Assembly (NCBI GenBank): GCA_018400755.1
Contig: JAGYLU010000018.1
Coordinates: forward strand, 1-35,183
Length of the DNA: 35,183 nt
Reading direction: 5' to 3'
Origin: Acholeplasmataceae bacterium
Lineage (GTDB): Bacteria; Bacillota_I; Bacilli_A; Acholeplasmatales; Acholeplasmataceae
How positions within the stretch are numbered: the stretch's first letter is position 1; the number at the start of each line of letters is the position of its first letter. This document shows, in pieces, positions 7,173 to 14,368 of the stretch. The notes beneath the pieces were generated by a model. That model was not told the origin of the DNA, did no database searches, and saw only the letters and a program-made list of their open reading frames with translations. The translations under genes and the position numbers were made by a program.

Positions 7173-7679
7173 CTAAAAATCATCATCGTCGTCGTCAATC
7201 ACGATAAACCTTGACATTTTTTCCCTAAGCGATCCATGATCAAAAACAGATCGTCTTGTGTTTCTTGGGAAGAAAATCATGTTCGTGATCGGGATCAGAA
7301 AAAGCACAATCCAGACTTTGTCCCACTCTTCTGTCAAAAAACCAAGCATGACAAACAAACCGATGATGACCATGGTGACAATCCGTCTAGGTGTCACCCG
7401 TTTTTCAGAAATCATGCTGACAATGGGAACCAACAAGAACACAACCCATGCGTACTCCCACCATCCAAAACCAGCTCCAAGCCATATGAAGACCAACAGC
7501 GCCAGCAACATCATGATGTCGTTTAGGCGTTTGAGCGGTTTGGATGAATATAAGATCCAGCTGATGGGAACCAGTAAAAAGAACGATAATCCCAAGAGCC
7601 AATCCTCCCAAAACAATCCCGCCCCCAAAAAGAGTGTCAGACTGATCAGTGGCGTGGCTTTCATGATCCGTTGTTTCAT
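7173..7679 (-). CDS. Small integral membrane protein with a poly-Asp C-terminus
   Basis: A 168-residue protein with about six short hydrophobic segments arranged in pairs, rich in Trp and Leu, followed by a cytoplasmic-looking tail. It ends in six consecutive Asp residues and a Phe. I do not recognise the family. I chose the ATG at 7679 because AAGGAGGAA precedes it directly; the longer open frame runs back through the tRNA-Leu gene and is not real. It lies downstream of the two tRNA genes and their terminator, and no separate promoter is obvious, so it may depend on read-through. The acidic tail could bind metal ions or a basic partner, but that is a guess. Confidence 0.75.
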   Translation of the reverse strand: MKQRIMKATPLISLTLFLGAGLFWEDWLLGLSFFLLVPISWILYSSKPLKRLNDIMMLLALLVFIWLGAGFGWWEYAWVVFLLVPIVSMISEKRVTPRRIVTMVIIGLFVMLGFLTEEWDKVWIVLFLIPITNMIFFPRNTRRSVFDHGSLREKMSRFIVIDDDDDDF

Positions 7680-7716
7680 GTGATTCCTCCTTGTTCTCCT
7701 GTGATTTCGAGTGACG

Positions 7717-7737
7717 AAAAAGCCCGGCAGCGCCGGG
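7717..7737 (-). terminator. Intrinsic terminator of the tRNA operon
   Basis: CCCGGC and GCCGGG form a GC-rich stem with a three-base loop, followed on the minus strand by a run of five T. It sits about 15 bases after the CCA end of tRNA-Leu. Confidence 0.85.
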
Positions 7738-7750
7738 ACTTTAGTTCGTT

Positions 7751-7835
7751 TGGTGCGGCTGATGGGATTCGAACCCACACACCCTCGAGTACTACCGCCT
7801 GAAGATAGCGCGTCTGCCAATTCCGCCACAGCCGC
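7751..7835 (-). tRNA. tRNA-Leu (anticodon CAG)
   Basis: All arms fold on the minus strand. The acceptor GCGGCTG pairs with CAGCCGC, the anticodon stem CTATC pairs with GGTAG (one T-G wobble), and the loop TTCAGGC gives anticodon CAG. A long variable arm, typical of leucine tRNAs, and a T-loop TTCGAAT follow. The 3' CCA is encoded. It follows tRNA-Ala in the same transcript. Confidence 0.95.
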
Positions 7836-7896
7836 AATCATGGATGATTCATCCATGTGGCAGAGAAAGTCGGTCAAGATGTCTTGTTAAAAAAAT

Positions 7897-7972
7897 TGGT
7901 GGAGATGACGAGGCTCGAACTCGCGACCTCTAGCATGCCATGCTAGCGCTCTCCCAGCTGAGCTACACCCCC
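7897..7972 (-). tRNA. tRNA-Ala (anticodon GGC)
   Basis: A 76-base tRNA on the minus strand. The acceptor GGGGGTG pairs with CATCTCC and includes the G3-U70 wobble that marks alanine tRNAs. The anticodon stem CTAGC/GCTAG encloses ATGGCAT, anticodon GGC. The 3' CCA is encoded. It is the first gene of a two-tRNA unit with tRNA-Leu. Confidence 0.95.
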
Positions 7973-7989
7973 AACCGACTTTCTTATAA

Positions 7990-8018
7990 ATTATAACATA
8001 TGTTTTTGATGATGACAC
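7990..8018 (-). promoter_or_regulatory. Promoter of the tRNA-Ala/tRNA-Leu operon
   Basis: On the minus strand a perfect TATAAT (7995-7990) is preceded by TG one base upstream (extended -10) and, 17 bases further up, by GTGTCA (8018-8013) as a -35. Transcription would begin about ten bases before tRNA-Ala. Confidence 0.75.
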
Positions 8019-8036
8019 GCAAAATGTCATTTTTTT
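8012..8036 (+). other. Hairpin plus T-run with no evident upstream gene
   Basis: ATGACA (8012-8017) and TGTCAT (8025-8030) flank a seven-base loop and are followed by seven T on the plus strand, so it looks like a weak terminator. It overlaps the -35 of the divergent tRNA promoter and may instead be a protein site. Confidence 0.4.
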
Positions 8037-8170
8037 CTCACAATCTGATGGTCGTTGCCCAAATCATCAAAGTCCGCTTGGAAATCTAAACAGAAAAGGC
8101 GTGTCACTTGACTTTTTGCCCGTTTTTTAGTGAGATAAAGGTAGATATGTGATGGATAGGAGGCCTAGTG

Positions 8171-8395
8171 ATGAAGAAAGAAACATATGACGTCCCGGAT
8201 ATGCACTGTATCGGATGCCAGATGGGTGTTCAAAGACTTCTCAAGAAAACCGATGGCGTCAAAAAGGTCGACATCCTCTTTGGCGAATCCAGGCTCGTCG
8301 TGACCTACGATGAGACGATTCTCGGTCAGTCTGAGATCATCGATGTTGTCAAACGTTTCGGCTATAGAGCTTTGCCCGGGACAGATCAAGAATGA
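8171..8395 (+). CDS. Heavy-metal-associated (HMA) domain protein, CopZ-like
   Basis: A 74-residue single HMA domain with the ferredoxin-like beta-alpha-beta-beta-alpha-beta pattern. The metal-binding loop is MHCIGC (residues 11-16), so Cys13 and Cys16 should bind Cu(I) or another soft metal; the usual loop is MTCxxC, and the His before Cys13 is a less common variant. AGGAGG lies seven bases before the ATG at 8171; the GTG at 8168 is too close. It is cytoplasmic and would act as a metallochaperone or scavenger. No copper ATPase or CsoR-type regulator is adjacent. A terminator follows. Confidence 0.88.
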   Translation: MKKETYDVPDMHCIGCQMGVQRLLKKTDGVKKVDILFGESRLVVTYDETILGQSEIIDVVKRFGYRALPGTDQE

Positions 8396-8397
8396 AC

Positions 8398-8430
8398 AAA
8401 AATGGCGGTCTTCTGACCACCATTTTTTTT
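8398..8430. terminator. Bidirectional terminator between the HMA gene and the antiporter
   Basis: AAAAATGG-C-GGTC pairs with GACC-A-CCATTTTT around a TTCT loop, with an eight-base T-run on the plus strand and an A-run for the minus strand. Confidence 0.85.
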
Positions 8431-8432
8431 GA

Positions 8433-9698
8433 TTAGATGATCTCTGTGACCATCTCTTGGGTCGGTCTATCACTGGGTCTTTGAAGATCGATAGACAAAC
8501 GCGATTCACCGGCGTTCTCAAGCGCTCGTTTGAACACATAGGGTCCAATCAGCTCAAAGAACAGAATCGATGAGAGCACAACGGCTTGGAGTAACACCGT
8601 TTCTGCCTTGGGAAGCTGGGTTGACAATGAGATCAGCATCCCAATGCTGACCCCGGCTTGTGGCAGCAAGCTCACGCCCAAATGCTTTTTGATGACCTTT
8701 GGTGAATCGGTCACAGTCGCACCAAGATAAGCGCCACCGGTTTTGCCTATGATTCTTAATAAAATGTAGACGGCAGCGATGATGCCAGCCTGACTGAGGA
8801 CACCGACTGACAGCTCCAGACCGGCAATTGTGAAGAACAAAATGATGAAGGGGCCGCCAAAATTGTTCAATGCCGCTGTCTGGATCTTAAACGACTCCTT
8901 GCCGATGATGTTCGTGAATGTCATCCCCATGGTGATGGGAATCAGGATTGTTGACAAATGATATGTGTGGGCAATCCAAACCGATGACATGATAAAGGAC
9001 ATGATGAGTGTCAGATAAGCGATGTAGCGGTCTTTCTTATGTAACTTGGTAATAAACAAAGACGATGAGAGCCCCAAAATCAGACCAAGCAACAGTCCGA
9101 TTCCAATCGAGGCAACCACTTCAACCACAGAATGGAGAAACGCACTCATAAGTGAAATGGATTCTGCGCCTAGGCTGTTGACGGCGATGCTGGAAAGAAG
9201 ACCGAATATGATGACACCAAAAATATCATCGAGACCGACAATCGGAATGACATGGTCAGTCAGCGGTCCTTTTGACTTGAGCTTGCGAACGATCGCCATG
9301 ATTGGCGCTGGAGCAGTGGCGACAGCGATGGCAGCCAAGGAAAGTGACAACCATAACTTGCCAAAGAGCAAGTGAATCCCGACAAACGTGATCACTGCTG
9401 TCACAGCCGCCTGAACAAACGTGATAATGACGATGTTGCGGCCACTTTTTCTGAGTTTGGGAATCCATAACTCCGTACCAATCTGATACGCGATAATCCC
9501 AAGCACGATATTTGATATGACTGAAAGACTTTCCTGGGCCTCATGACTGATCAGTCCCAACGCATTGGGACCAATCAACAAACCCGCCAAAATATATCCG
9601 GTGATGTCAGGAATATTGAAACGTTCAGCAATTTTGCCGAAAATAAAGCCGATAAATAAAACAAGCGATAGGTAAAGCAATAATAGGTATGCATCCAT
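8433..9698 (-). CDS. CPA2-family cation:proton antiporter (KefB/NapA-like membrane domain)
   Basis: A 421-residue protein made almost wholly of about 12 membrane segments. Family signatures include GYILAGLLIGPNALG near the N-terminus, the discontinuous-helix region ATAPAPIMAIVR, and GLDDIFGVIIFG with the paired Asp residues (LDD) that carry ions in CPA2 exchangers. It would exchange Na+ or K+ for protons at the cell membrane. No TrkA-N (RCK) domain follows the membrane part, so it is of the short NapA type rather than full KefB/C. I chose the ATG at 9698: GGAG lies 12 bases upstream and the transcript should start just before it. A consensus promoter precedes it and a shared terminator follows. 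Confidence 0.9.
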   Translation of the reverse strand: MDAYLLLLYLSLVLFIGFIFGKIAERFNIPDITGYILAGLLIGPNALGLISHEAQESLSVISNIVLGIIAYQIGTELWIPKLRKSGRNIVIITFVQAAVTAVITFVGIHLLFGKLWLSLSLAAIAVATAPAPIMAIVRKLKSKGPLTDHVIPIVGLDDIFGVIIFGLLSSIAVNSLGAESISLMSAFLHSVVEVVASIGIGLLLGLILGLSSSLFITKLHKKDRYIAYLTLIMSFIMSSVWIAHTYHLSTILIPITMGMTFTNIIGKESFKIQTAALNNFGGPFIILFFTIAGLELSVGVLSQAGIIAAVYILLRIIGKTGGAYLGATVTDSPKVIKKHLGVSLLPQAGVSIGMLISLSTQLPKAETVLLQAVVLSSILFFELIGPYVFKRALENAGESRLSIDLQRPSDRPTQEMVTEII

Positions 9699-9722
9699 AA
9701 TCGTTATCATCTCCGAAGATGA

Positions 9723-9750
9723 ATTATACACCTAAGAATGAGGATGTCAA
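9723..9750 (-). promoter_or_regulatory. Consensus sigma-A promoter of the antiporter gene
   Basis: On the minus strand TTGACA (9750-9745), a 16-base spacer and TATAAT (9728-9723): both hexamers match the consensus perfectly. The leader would be very short. Confidence 0.85.
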
Positions 9751-9810
9751 CAATCTCAAGGTGAAAAACGTTTTCATCGGTAATGATTAACGATTAACAC
9801 TCGTAGCATG

Positions 9811-9837
9811 AAAAAAGCCTCAATGAAGAGGCCTTTT
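9811..9837 (-). terminator. Terminator of the gpx-ohrR operon
   Basis: On the minus strand GCCTC and GAGGC form the stem core with a six-base loop, followed by a run of six T. Confidence 0.75.
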
Positions 9838-9850
9838 CATATCATGTCGA

Positions 9851-10279
9851 TCAAGTATCGTCTCTAGGTCTCAGTTTTACAAGGATCGACCTGAGAGACT
9901 TGATTTCATGTTCCGTGATTTTTAGTTCATCACTGATGTCTGAAGGCACATGAAGTGCAACTTTAGCCATCTCCATACCTGCCAGAGTCAAACTGACAAT
10001 GACTTTGCGCTCATCGGTCGGATTTCTACGTCTTTCAACCAACCCTTCCTTCTCAAGTTTCTTCAACAAGGGTGTCAACGTTCCGGAATCAAGGTCCAAC
10101 CGCCGTCCGAGATCTGTCACCGTTTGATTGTCATTCTCCCATAGGGCGATCATCGTGACGTATTGCGTATACGTCAAATGGAGCGGATCAAGAAGTGGTT
10201 TATATGCCCTGGCAATCAATCTGGATGCCTTATATAACATAAAGCAAATCTGATCATCTAAGCGCCATTGGTCCTTCAT
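9851..10279 (-). CDS. ohrR: MarR-family organic-peroxide sensor, OhrR-like
   Basis: A 142-residue winged-helix repressor. The N-terminal segment LDDQICFMLY, with Cys12, and the following YKPLLDPLHLTYTQY correspond closely to Bacillus OhrR, where the equivalent Cys is oxidised by organic hydroperoxides and releases DNA. The recognition region LDLDSGTLTPLLKKLE and the wing RNPTDERKV also match. Its ATG overlaps the gpx stop by four bases (ATGA), so the two genes are co-translated and it probably represses its own operon. It lacks a second resolving Cys near the C-terminus, so it is the one-cysteine type that relies on a cellular thiol. The OhrR assignment is strong; direct control of gpx is inference. 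Confidence 0.9.
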   Translation of the reverse strand: MKDQWRLDDQICFMLYKASRLIARAYKPLLDPLHLTYTQYVTMIALWENDNQTVTDLGRRLDLDSGTLTPLLKKLEKEGLVERRRNPTDERKVIVSLTLAGMEMAKVALHVPSDISDELKITEHEIKSLRSILVKLRPRDDT

Positions 10280-10788
10280 AGCAATTTCTCGATGTAGGGA
10301 ATGATTTTATCCGGGGTATAGGATGGGGCGAACCGTTTGACAACGTTTCCCTCTCGGTCAACTAGAAACTTCGTGAAGTTCCACTTGATTTTATCTGATC
10401 TCATGATTTTTGACATGAATGAGACTTTGTCGCCTGTCTGATCCTTCGGTTGGGCTTTCCGTAAGAAAACGTATAATGGATCAGCCTCCGGTCCATTGAC
10501 ATCAATCTTGGAGAACGTCGGAAACTGCGTCCCATAATTAAGGGTGCAAAACGCCTTGATTTCCTCATCAGTGCCAGGGGCTTGATTCATAAACTGATTA
10601 CATGGAAAATCAAGAACCTCAAATCCCTGATCCTTATATGTCTCATAAAGCGATTCAAGACCTTCATACTGTGGTGCAAACCCACACTTTGGCGCGGTAT
10701 TGACAATCAATAACACTTTCCCTGCGTATGCTGACATGGACAAAGCATTTCCATCCATCGTCTTGATGGTGTGATCATAGATAGACAT
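10276..10788 (-). CDS. gpx: Glutathione/thioredoxin peroxidase family protein (Cys-type Gpx)
   Basis: A 170-residue peroxidase with the family's catalytic tetrad context. The peroxidatic Cys is in APKCGFAPQY (about residue 35), Gln is in FPCNQF, and Trp and Asn are in KWNFTKFL. The Cys in FPCNQF is the candidate resolving residue, so thioredoxin rather than glutathione is the likely reductant, as for most bacterial non-seleno Gpx enzymes. It reduces hydroperoxides in the cytoplasm. GGAGG lies about eight bases before the ATG. It is the first gene of a two-gene operon with ohrR. In most bacteria OhrR controls ohr, not gpx, so this pairing is slightly unusual. Confidence 0.93.
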   Translation of the reverse strand: MSIYDHTIKTMDGNALSMSAYAGKVLLIVNTAPKCGFAPQYEGLESLYETYKDQGFEVLDFPCNQFMNQAPGTDEEIKAFCTLNYGTQFPTFSKIDVNGPEADPLYVFLRKAQPKDQTGDKVSFMSKIMRSDKIKWNFTKFLVDREGNVVKRFAPSYTPDKIIPYIEKLL

Positions 10789-10824
10789 GATATAACCTCC
10801 TCTGTTTTTATTGTATCCAATTTT

Positions 10825-10853
10825 ATTTTACCAAATTTAAATGCATTCGACAA
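10825..10853 (-). promoter_or_regulatory. gpx-ohrR promoter with an ATTTAAAT palindrome in the spacer
   Basis: On the minus strand TTGTCG (10853-10848), a 17-base spacer and TAAAAT (10830-10825). The perfect palindrome ATTTAAAT (10842-10835) lies between them; OhrR operators of Bacillus have a similar AT-rich AATTTAAATT core, so this is the likely OhrR site. Confidence 0.6.
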
Positions 10854-10923
10854 TCAATACACCTCAATTGATCAAAGAAATGCCCTTATATAAACCTTCC
10901 GTTGTCATTCGTGTATCTGTTTG

Positions 10924-10937
10924 TGAAAGCGTTTGTA
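10924..10937 (+). promoter_or_regulatory. CcpA-like cre site upstream of the sugar transporter
   Basis: TGAAAGCGTTTGTA agrees with the cre consensus TGWAARCGYTWNCW at 13 of 14 positions. It is centred about 25 bases upstream of the -35, where CcpA could repress or activate. Confidence 0.65.
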
Positions 10938-10955
10938 AAAATGTCTTGAAAAGAT

Positions 10956-10984
10956 TTGACAGTCACTCAAATATTTGTTAAAAT
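10956..10984 (+). promoter_or_regulatory. Promoter of the sugar ABC transporter operon
   Basis: Perfect TTGACA (10956-10961), a 17-base spacer and TAAAAT (10979-10984), with TG one base before the -10. The expected leader is about 75 bases. Confidence 0.8.
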
Positions 10985-11066
10985 ATAATGTGAAAACCTT
11001 TTCCTATTTTCCATGACGATTCATGGCAATCATCTCACATTCCCATAAAGACAGGAGTTGCTCGAC

Positions 11067-12041
11067 TTGACATCATCCACAGCTTCCCCACCAGTGCGAC
11101 ATGAACGAACCGTCAAACGGCTTTTCAAGAAAAAAACACAAGATAAGATCTGGTTCGTCATCTTTCTGATCCCGGCGCTGGTCCCATTCGTTCTGATGGT
11201 CATCGTGCCGTTTGTCAATGGGATTTATTTCTCCTTCACCAACTGGTCAGGAGGACTACGTGAAACCGAATGGATTGGTTTGACCAATTATGGTGCATTG
11301 CTCTCCAATGTCGACTTCATCTATTCGTTCTACAGAACCGCCATCTATGCGTTTCTGAATGTCATCTTCATCAATGTGGTCGCCTTTGGACTGGCACTGC
11401 TGGTGACCCAAAAGCTCAAATTGACCAATTTCTACCGTGCTGGGTTCTTTCTGCCCAATTTGATCGGGGGACTGATCATCGGTTATCTTTGGAACTTCGT
11501 CTACACGGTCGTCTTGGGTGCCGAAGGTTTGGGATTGTTCCAAGCATCACCTTTGAACAATCAAAATGCCATGGGCGCATTGATTGCGGTTGTCACGTGG
11601 CAATACGCCGGATATATCATGATGATCTATATCGCTGCTCTCCAAAATGTCCCTGAGGACCTGATTGAGGCCAGCAAGATCGATGGTGCGAACGCCCTTC
11701 AAAGGCTAAGAGCCGTCACACTCCCTTTGATTGCCCAAGCATTCACTGTCGCATTGTTTCTGACGCTTGTCACCGCCTTCAAACAGTTTGACACCGTCTT
11801 TAGCCTCACCAAAGGCGGTCCCTCCGGACAACTGCCTGACTTCATCAAGAGTCTGATGGGCCTAGAAGGGACACAATTCATCAATACCACAAGACTGGTC
11901 GCCTATAACATCTATAACTGGGGTTATTCCCGTGGGAATTACGCCGAGGCGCAAGCTCAGGCGGTCACCTTCTTCATCCTATTGTCCTTTGTCTCGCTCG
12001 GACAAGTCTACTATAACAAGAAGAAGGAGGTTGAACTTTGA
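11067..12041 (+). CDS. CUT1-type carbohydrate ABC transporter permease (MalF/UgpA-like)
   Basis: A 324-residue inner-membrane permease with six main hydrophobic segments after a basic N-terminus. The coupling motif EASKIDGANALQRLRAVTLP lies near residues 209-228, and FYRAGFFLPNL is typical of the first-permease subfamily. There is no ATG in the right place. CAGGAG at 11052-11057 fits a TTG start at 11067, nine bases away, better than the TTG at 11058 that abuts it. The second permease overlaps by one base (TGATG). The pair would move a mono- or oligosaccharide or sugar-phosphate ester. No ATPase is encoded in the operon, so a shared MsmX-like ATPase elsewhere must power it. Substrate unknown. 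Confidence 0.9.
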   Translation: MTSSTASPPVRHERTVKRLFKKKTQDKIWFVIFLIPALVPFVLMVIVPFVNGIYFSFTNWSGGLRETEWIGLTNYGALLSNVDFIYSFYRTAIYAFLNVIFINVVAFGLALLVTQKLKLTNFYRAGFFLPNLIGGLIIGYLWNFVYTVVLGAEGLGLFQASPLNNQNAMGALIAVVTWQYAGYIMMIYIAALQNVPEDLIEASKIDGANALQRLRAVTLPLIAQAFTVALFLTLVTAFKQFDTVFSLTKGGPSGQLPDFIKSLMGLEGTQFINTTRLVAYNIYNWGYSRGNYAEAQAQAVTFFILLSFVSLGQVYYNKKKEVEL

Positions 12042-12925
12042 TGAATACCTCCAAATTCAAACGCTTCACCAAGACACTCTTTAGCGTCCCGGTTGTCCGG
12101 GAAATCTTGGCCATTGCCTTGGTCATCATCTTCTTGTTTCCATTCTATATCGTCTTGATCAACACCTCAAAGCTCAACATCGATATCACCGACACGCCAC
12201 TTAGACTACCTGAAACGCTTGCCAAACTGATTGAGAATTTGCGGGCCATCTTCACCGATCGACGGATGGAATACTTCTCATCCCTGTTCAATTCCGCGAT
12301 CATCACCACTTTGTCGCTGATGTTGATTGGTGTGTCAAGTGCGATGGCGGCGTGGGTTCTGGTCAGAACCAAGTCAAAACTCTCAACGTTTCTGTTCTTC
12401 TTCTTCATTGCCGGACTCGTCATCCCTTTCCAGGTCGTCATGCTGCCTTTGGTCACCTGGCTTGAGGATCTCAGGGCCTTCACGGGCATCCCATGGAAGG
12501 ATACCCATCACGCAGTCATCATCTCTTATATGGGATTTGGCGCACCATTATCGGTCTTTCTCTTCCACGGCTTCATCAAATCGATTCCCATGGACATCGA
12601 AGAGGCCGCAATCATCGATGGTTGCAGCCGTCCCCAGGTCTTCTTCAAGATTGTCTTACCCATTCTGAAGCCGATTTTCATGACACTCCTCGTCTTGAAC
12701 GGACTCTGGATCTGGAATGACTTCCTGCTTCCGCTGCTCGTCATCGGTCGTGGCGGTGACACCCAGACGCTTCCGCTTGCGGTCGCAAACCTTGCTGGCG
12801 CATATGTCCAGCAGTGGGATCTGATGTTGACGGCTCTCGTCCTCTCAGCCATCCCGATCATCATTTTGTTCCTGTTTGCCCAGAAACACATCATCAAGGG
12901 CATGACCTCAGGAGCCATCAAATAA
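12041..12925 (+). CDS. CUT1-type carbohydrate ABC transporter permease (MalG/UgpE-like)
   Basis: A 294-residue permease with six hydrophobic segments. The coupling motif is EEAAIIDGCSRPQVFFKIVL (about residues 187-206), which contacts the ATPase, and the C-terminus ends KGMTSGAIK, the standard end of MalG-type proteins (KGLTAGAVK). AAGGAGG lies ten bases before the ATG at 12041, which overlaps the stop of the first permease. The TTG at 12038 is not needed. It pairs with the preceding permease to form the channel and works with the lipoprotein encoded downstream. The binding protein is last here, whereas it is usually first. Confidence 0.92.
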   Translation: MNTSKFKRFTKTLFSVPVVREILAIALVIIFLFPFYIVLINTSKLNIDITDTPLRLPETLAKLIENLRAIFTDRRMEYFSSLFNSAIITTLSLMLIGVSSAMAAWVLVRTKSKLSTFLFFFFIAGLVIPFQVVMLPLVTWLEDLRAFTGIPWKDTHHAVIISYMGFGAPLSVFLFHGFIKSIPMDIEEAAIIDGCSRPQVFFKIVLPILKPIFMTLLVLNGLWIWNDFLLPLLVIGRGGDTQTLPLAVANLAGAYVQQWDLMLTALVLSAIPIIILFLFAQKHIIKGMTSGAIK

Positions 12926-12934
12926 CGCTTATTG

Positions 12935-12953
12935 GTCACATCAGTGACTGATG
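12935..12953 (+). other. Two mutually exclusive hairpins before the binding-protein gene
   Basis: GTCAC/GTGAC (12935-12948) and CATCAG/CTGATG (12939-12953) share bases, so only one can form at a time. They lie just before the ribosome site of the binding-protein gene and may protect or process that part of the transcript. Confidence 0.45.
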
Positions 12954-12974
12954 ATAAAAAATTAGGAGGAACGT

Positions 12975-14228
12975 ATGAAGAAACTTATTTTGATTGCAGC
13001 AGTATTGTCTTTCGCTTTTGGCCTCTTCGCTTGCGAAGAAGGCGAAGATCTTCCCGAACTCATCCTCTACCAGAACAAGGTGGAAATCGATGACGTGCTC
13101 TCAGCTTACGCTGACGCATGGGGCGTAGAAAACGATGTCAAAGTCACTGTCAAGACTTGCGGTGGGGACTCATGTGGCTATGCCGACCAGATCATCACTG
13201 AATTCCAGGCTGCCCAGCAACCTGACATCTTCGTCATTGAAGGCCTCGGTCAGTACAATGAATACCAGAACAAGATTCTTGATCTGACTGGCGAAGCTTG
13301 GATCACTGACACTGACGTTGAATTGATCGTTGATGGCACCGTCTATGGCTTCCCGATCAACCTCGAAGCTTGGGGCATGGCTTACAACAAGGACATCCTT
13401 GATGCCGCTGGTGTCGATCCTGACACATTGGTCAATGTCGCAGCCTATCAGGCCGCTTTCCAGACCATTCAGGATGCAGAGATCGATGGTCTTGAATCAG
13501 TTGTTTCTTGGACAGCCGCAGCTGGCATGTACTGGACAACCGGTCTTCATAACTTCAACGGCTATCTCTCAAGCGGTCTCGATTATGACGACAGAACCGT
13601 CATCGACAACCTCTTGAATGGCGTCGCTGATGAAGCCCGTCTCAATGCCCTCGCTGACTGGGTTGAAGTCCTCATGAACTTCACTGATCAGACACTTCTG
13701 ACTGAAGGCACATACAACGACCAGATCAATGAGTTCAAGCTCGGACGCGCAGCATTCCTGCATCAGGGCAACTGGGTAGACCCGAACCTGCTCCAGGATG
13801 GCGGCATCGACTTTGAAGTCGGTTATGCACCTCACGCATCAGGACTTGGCGATGTTGACTCAATCTTCATCGGCGCACCGTCCTACTATGTCATCAACAA
13901 GGATGGCGACAATGTTGATCTTGCCAAACAGTTCCTAAATGATATGGCATCAACACCAGAAGGTCATAACTACATGGTCAATGAAGCCAATTTTGTCCCA
14001 GCGTTCAACAGCGTGACACTCGTTCCATCATCACCACTCTCAGCTGTCGTCGTTGAATGGGCAAAAGCCGGTAAGCTCTACGCTTGGTTCCAAAACGATA
14101 TGCCACCCGGATTCGGCATGGATGAACTTGGACCGATCTATGAACAGTTCGCTCAAGGTGCATTGACAAAAGCAGAATTTGTTGCCGCACTGAAAGCGGA
14201 AATCGAAACACTCGCACCCGCAGAATAA
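12975..14228 (+). CDS. Carbohydrate ABC transporter substrate-binding lipoprotein (family 1)
   Basis: A 417-residue secreted lipoprotein. The N-terminus has two Lys, a hydrophobic core and lipobox LFAC, with the lipidated Cys at residue 20 followed by EEGED. The mature protein follows the bacterial extracellular solute-binding family 1 plan: a QPDIFVIEG segment near residue 80, VYGFPINLEAWGMAYNKDIL (about 119-138), FKLGRAAFLHQGNW and a conserved C-terminal region. Many aromatic residues (Trp, Tyr) in the cleft suit sugar binding. AGGAGG precedes the ATG. It is the third gene of the operon and ends at a strong terminator. Its codon choice looks more uniform than its neighbours, which fits high expression. 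The sugar is unknown. Confidence 0.92.
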   Translation: MKKLILIAAVLSFAFGLFACEEGEDLPELILYQNKVEIDDVLSAYADAWGVENDVKVTVKTCGGDSCGYADQIITEFQAAQQPDIFVIEGLGQYNEYQNKILDLTGEAWITDTDVELIVDGTVYGFPINLEAWGMAYNKDILDAAGVDPDTLVNVAAYQAAFQTIQDAEIDGLESVVSWTAAAGMYWTTGLHNFNGYLSSGLDYDDRTVIDNLLNGVADEARLNALADWVEVLMNFTDQTLLTEGTYNDQINEFKLGRAAFLHQGNWVDPNLLQDGGIDFEVGYAPHASGLGDVDSIFIGAPSYYVINKDGDNVDLAKQFLNDMASTPEGHNYMVNEANFVPAFNSVTLVPSSPLSAVVVEWAKAGKLYAWFQNDMPPGFGMDELGPIYEQFAQGALTKAEFVAALKAEIETLAPAE

Positions 14229-14238
14229 CATCTTTGTC

Positions 14239-14269
14239 AAGGCAGAGCTCAAGGCTCTGCCTTTTTTTT
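14239..14269 (+). terminator. Terminator of the sugar transporter operon
   Basis: AAGGCAGAGC and GCTCTGCCTT form a ten-base-pair stem followed by eight T. Confidence 0.92.
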
Positions 14270-14308
14270 GCACTGAGTTAAAATCCCCGTTCTTTTTACC
14301 GATTGACC

Positions 14309-14337
14309 TTTACTTTTTGAGCCTCATCGGCTAAAAT
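14309..14337 (+). promoter_or_regulatory. Ferredoxin promoter
   Basis: TTTACT (14309-14314), a 17-base spacer and TAAAAT (14332-14337). Confidence 0.55.
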
Positions 14338-14368
14338 GAATGTAGACCATAACGATGGAGGAATCAAT

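Noticed and set aside
7680-7877. N-terminal extension of the 7173-7679 membrane protein to 234 residues
   Set aside because: The extension is translated from the tRNA-Leu gene and the terminator. The ATG at 7679 has a perfect ribosome site.
8069-8115. AAAGTC and GACTTT half-sites upstream of the HMA gene, as a shared regulon with phnD
   Set aside because: The arms are about 35 bp apart with no dyad spacing like those at 4865-4928. A given hexamer is expected many times by chance in a window of this size.
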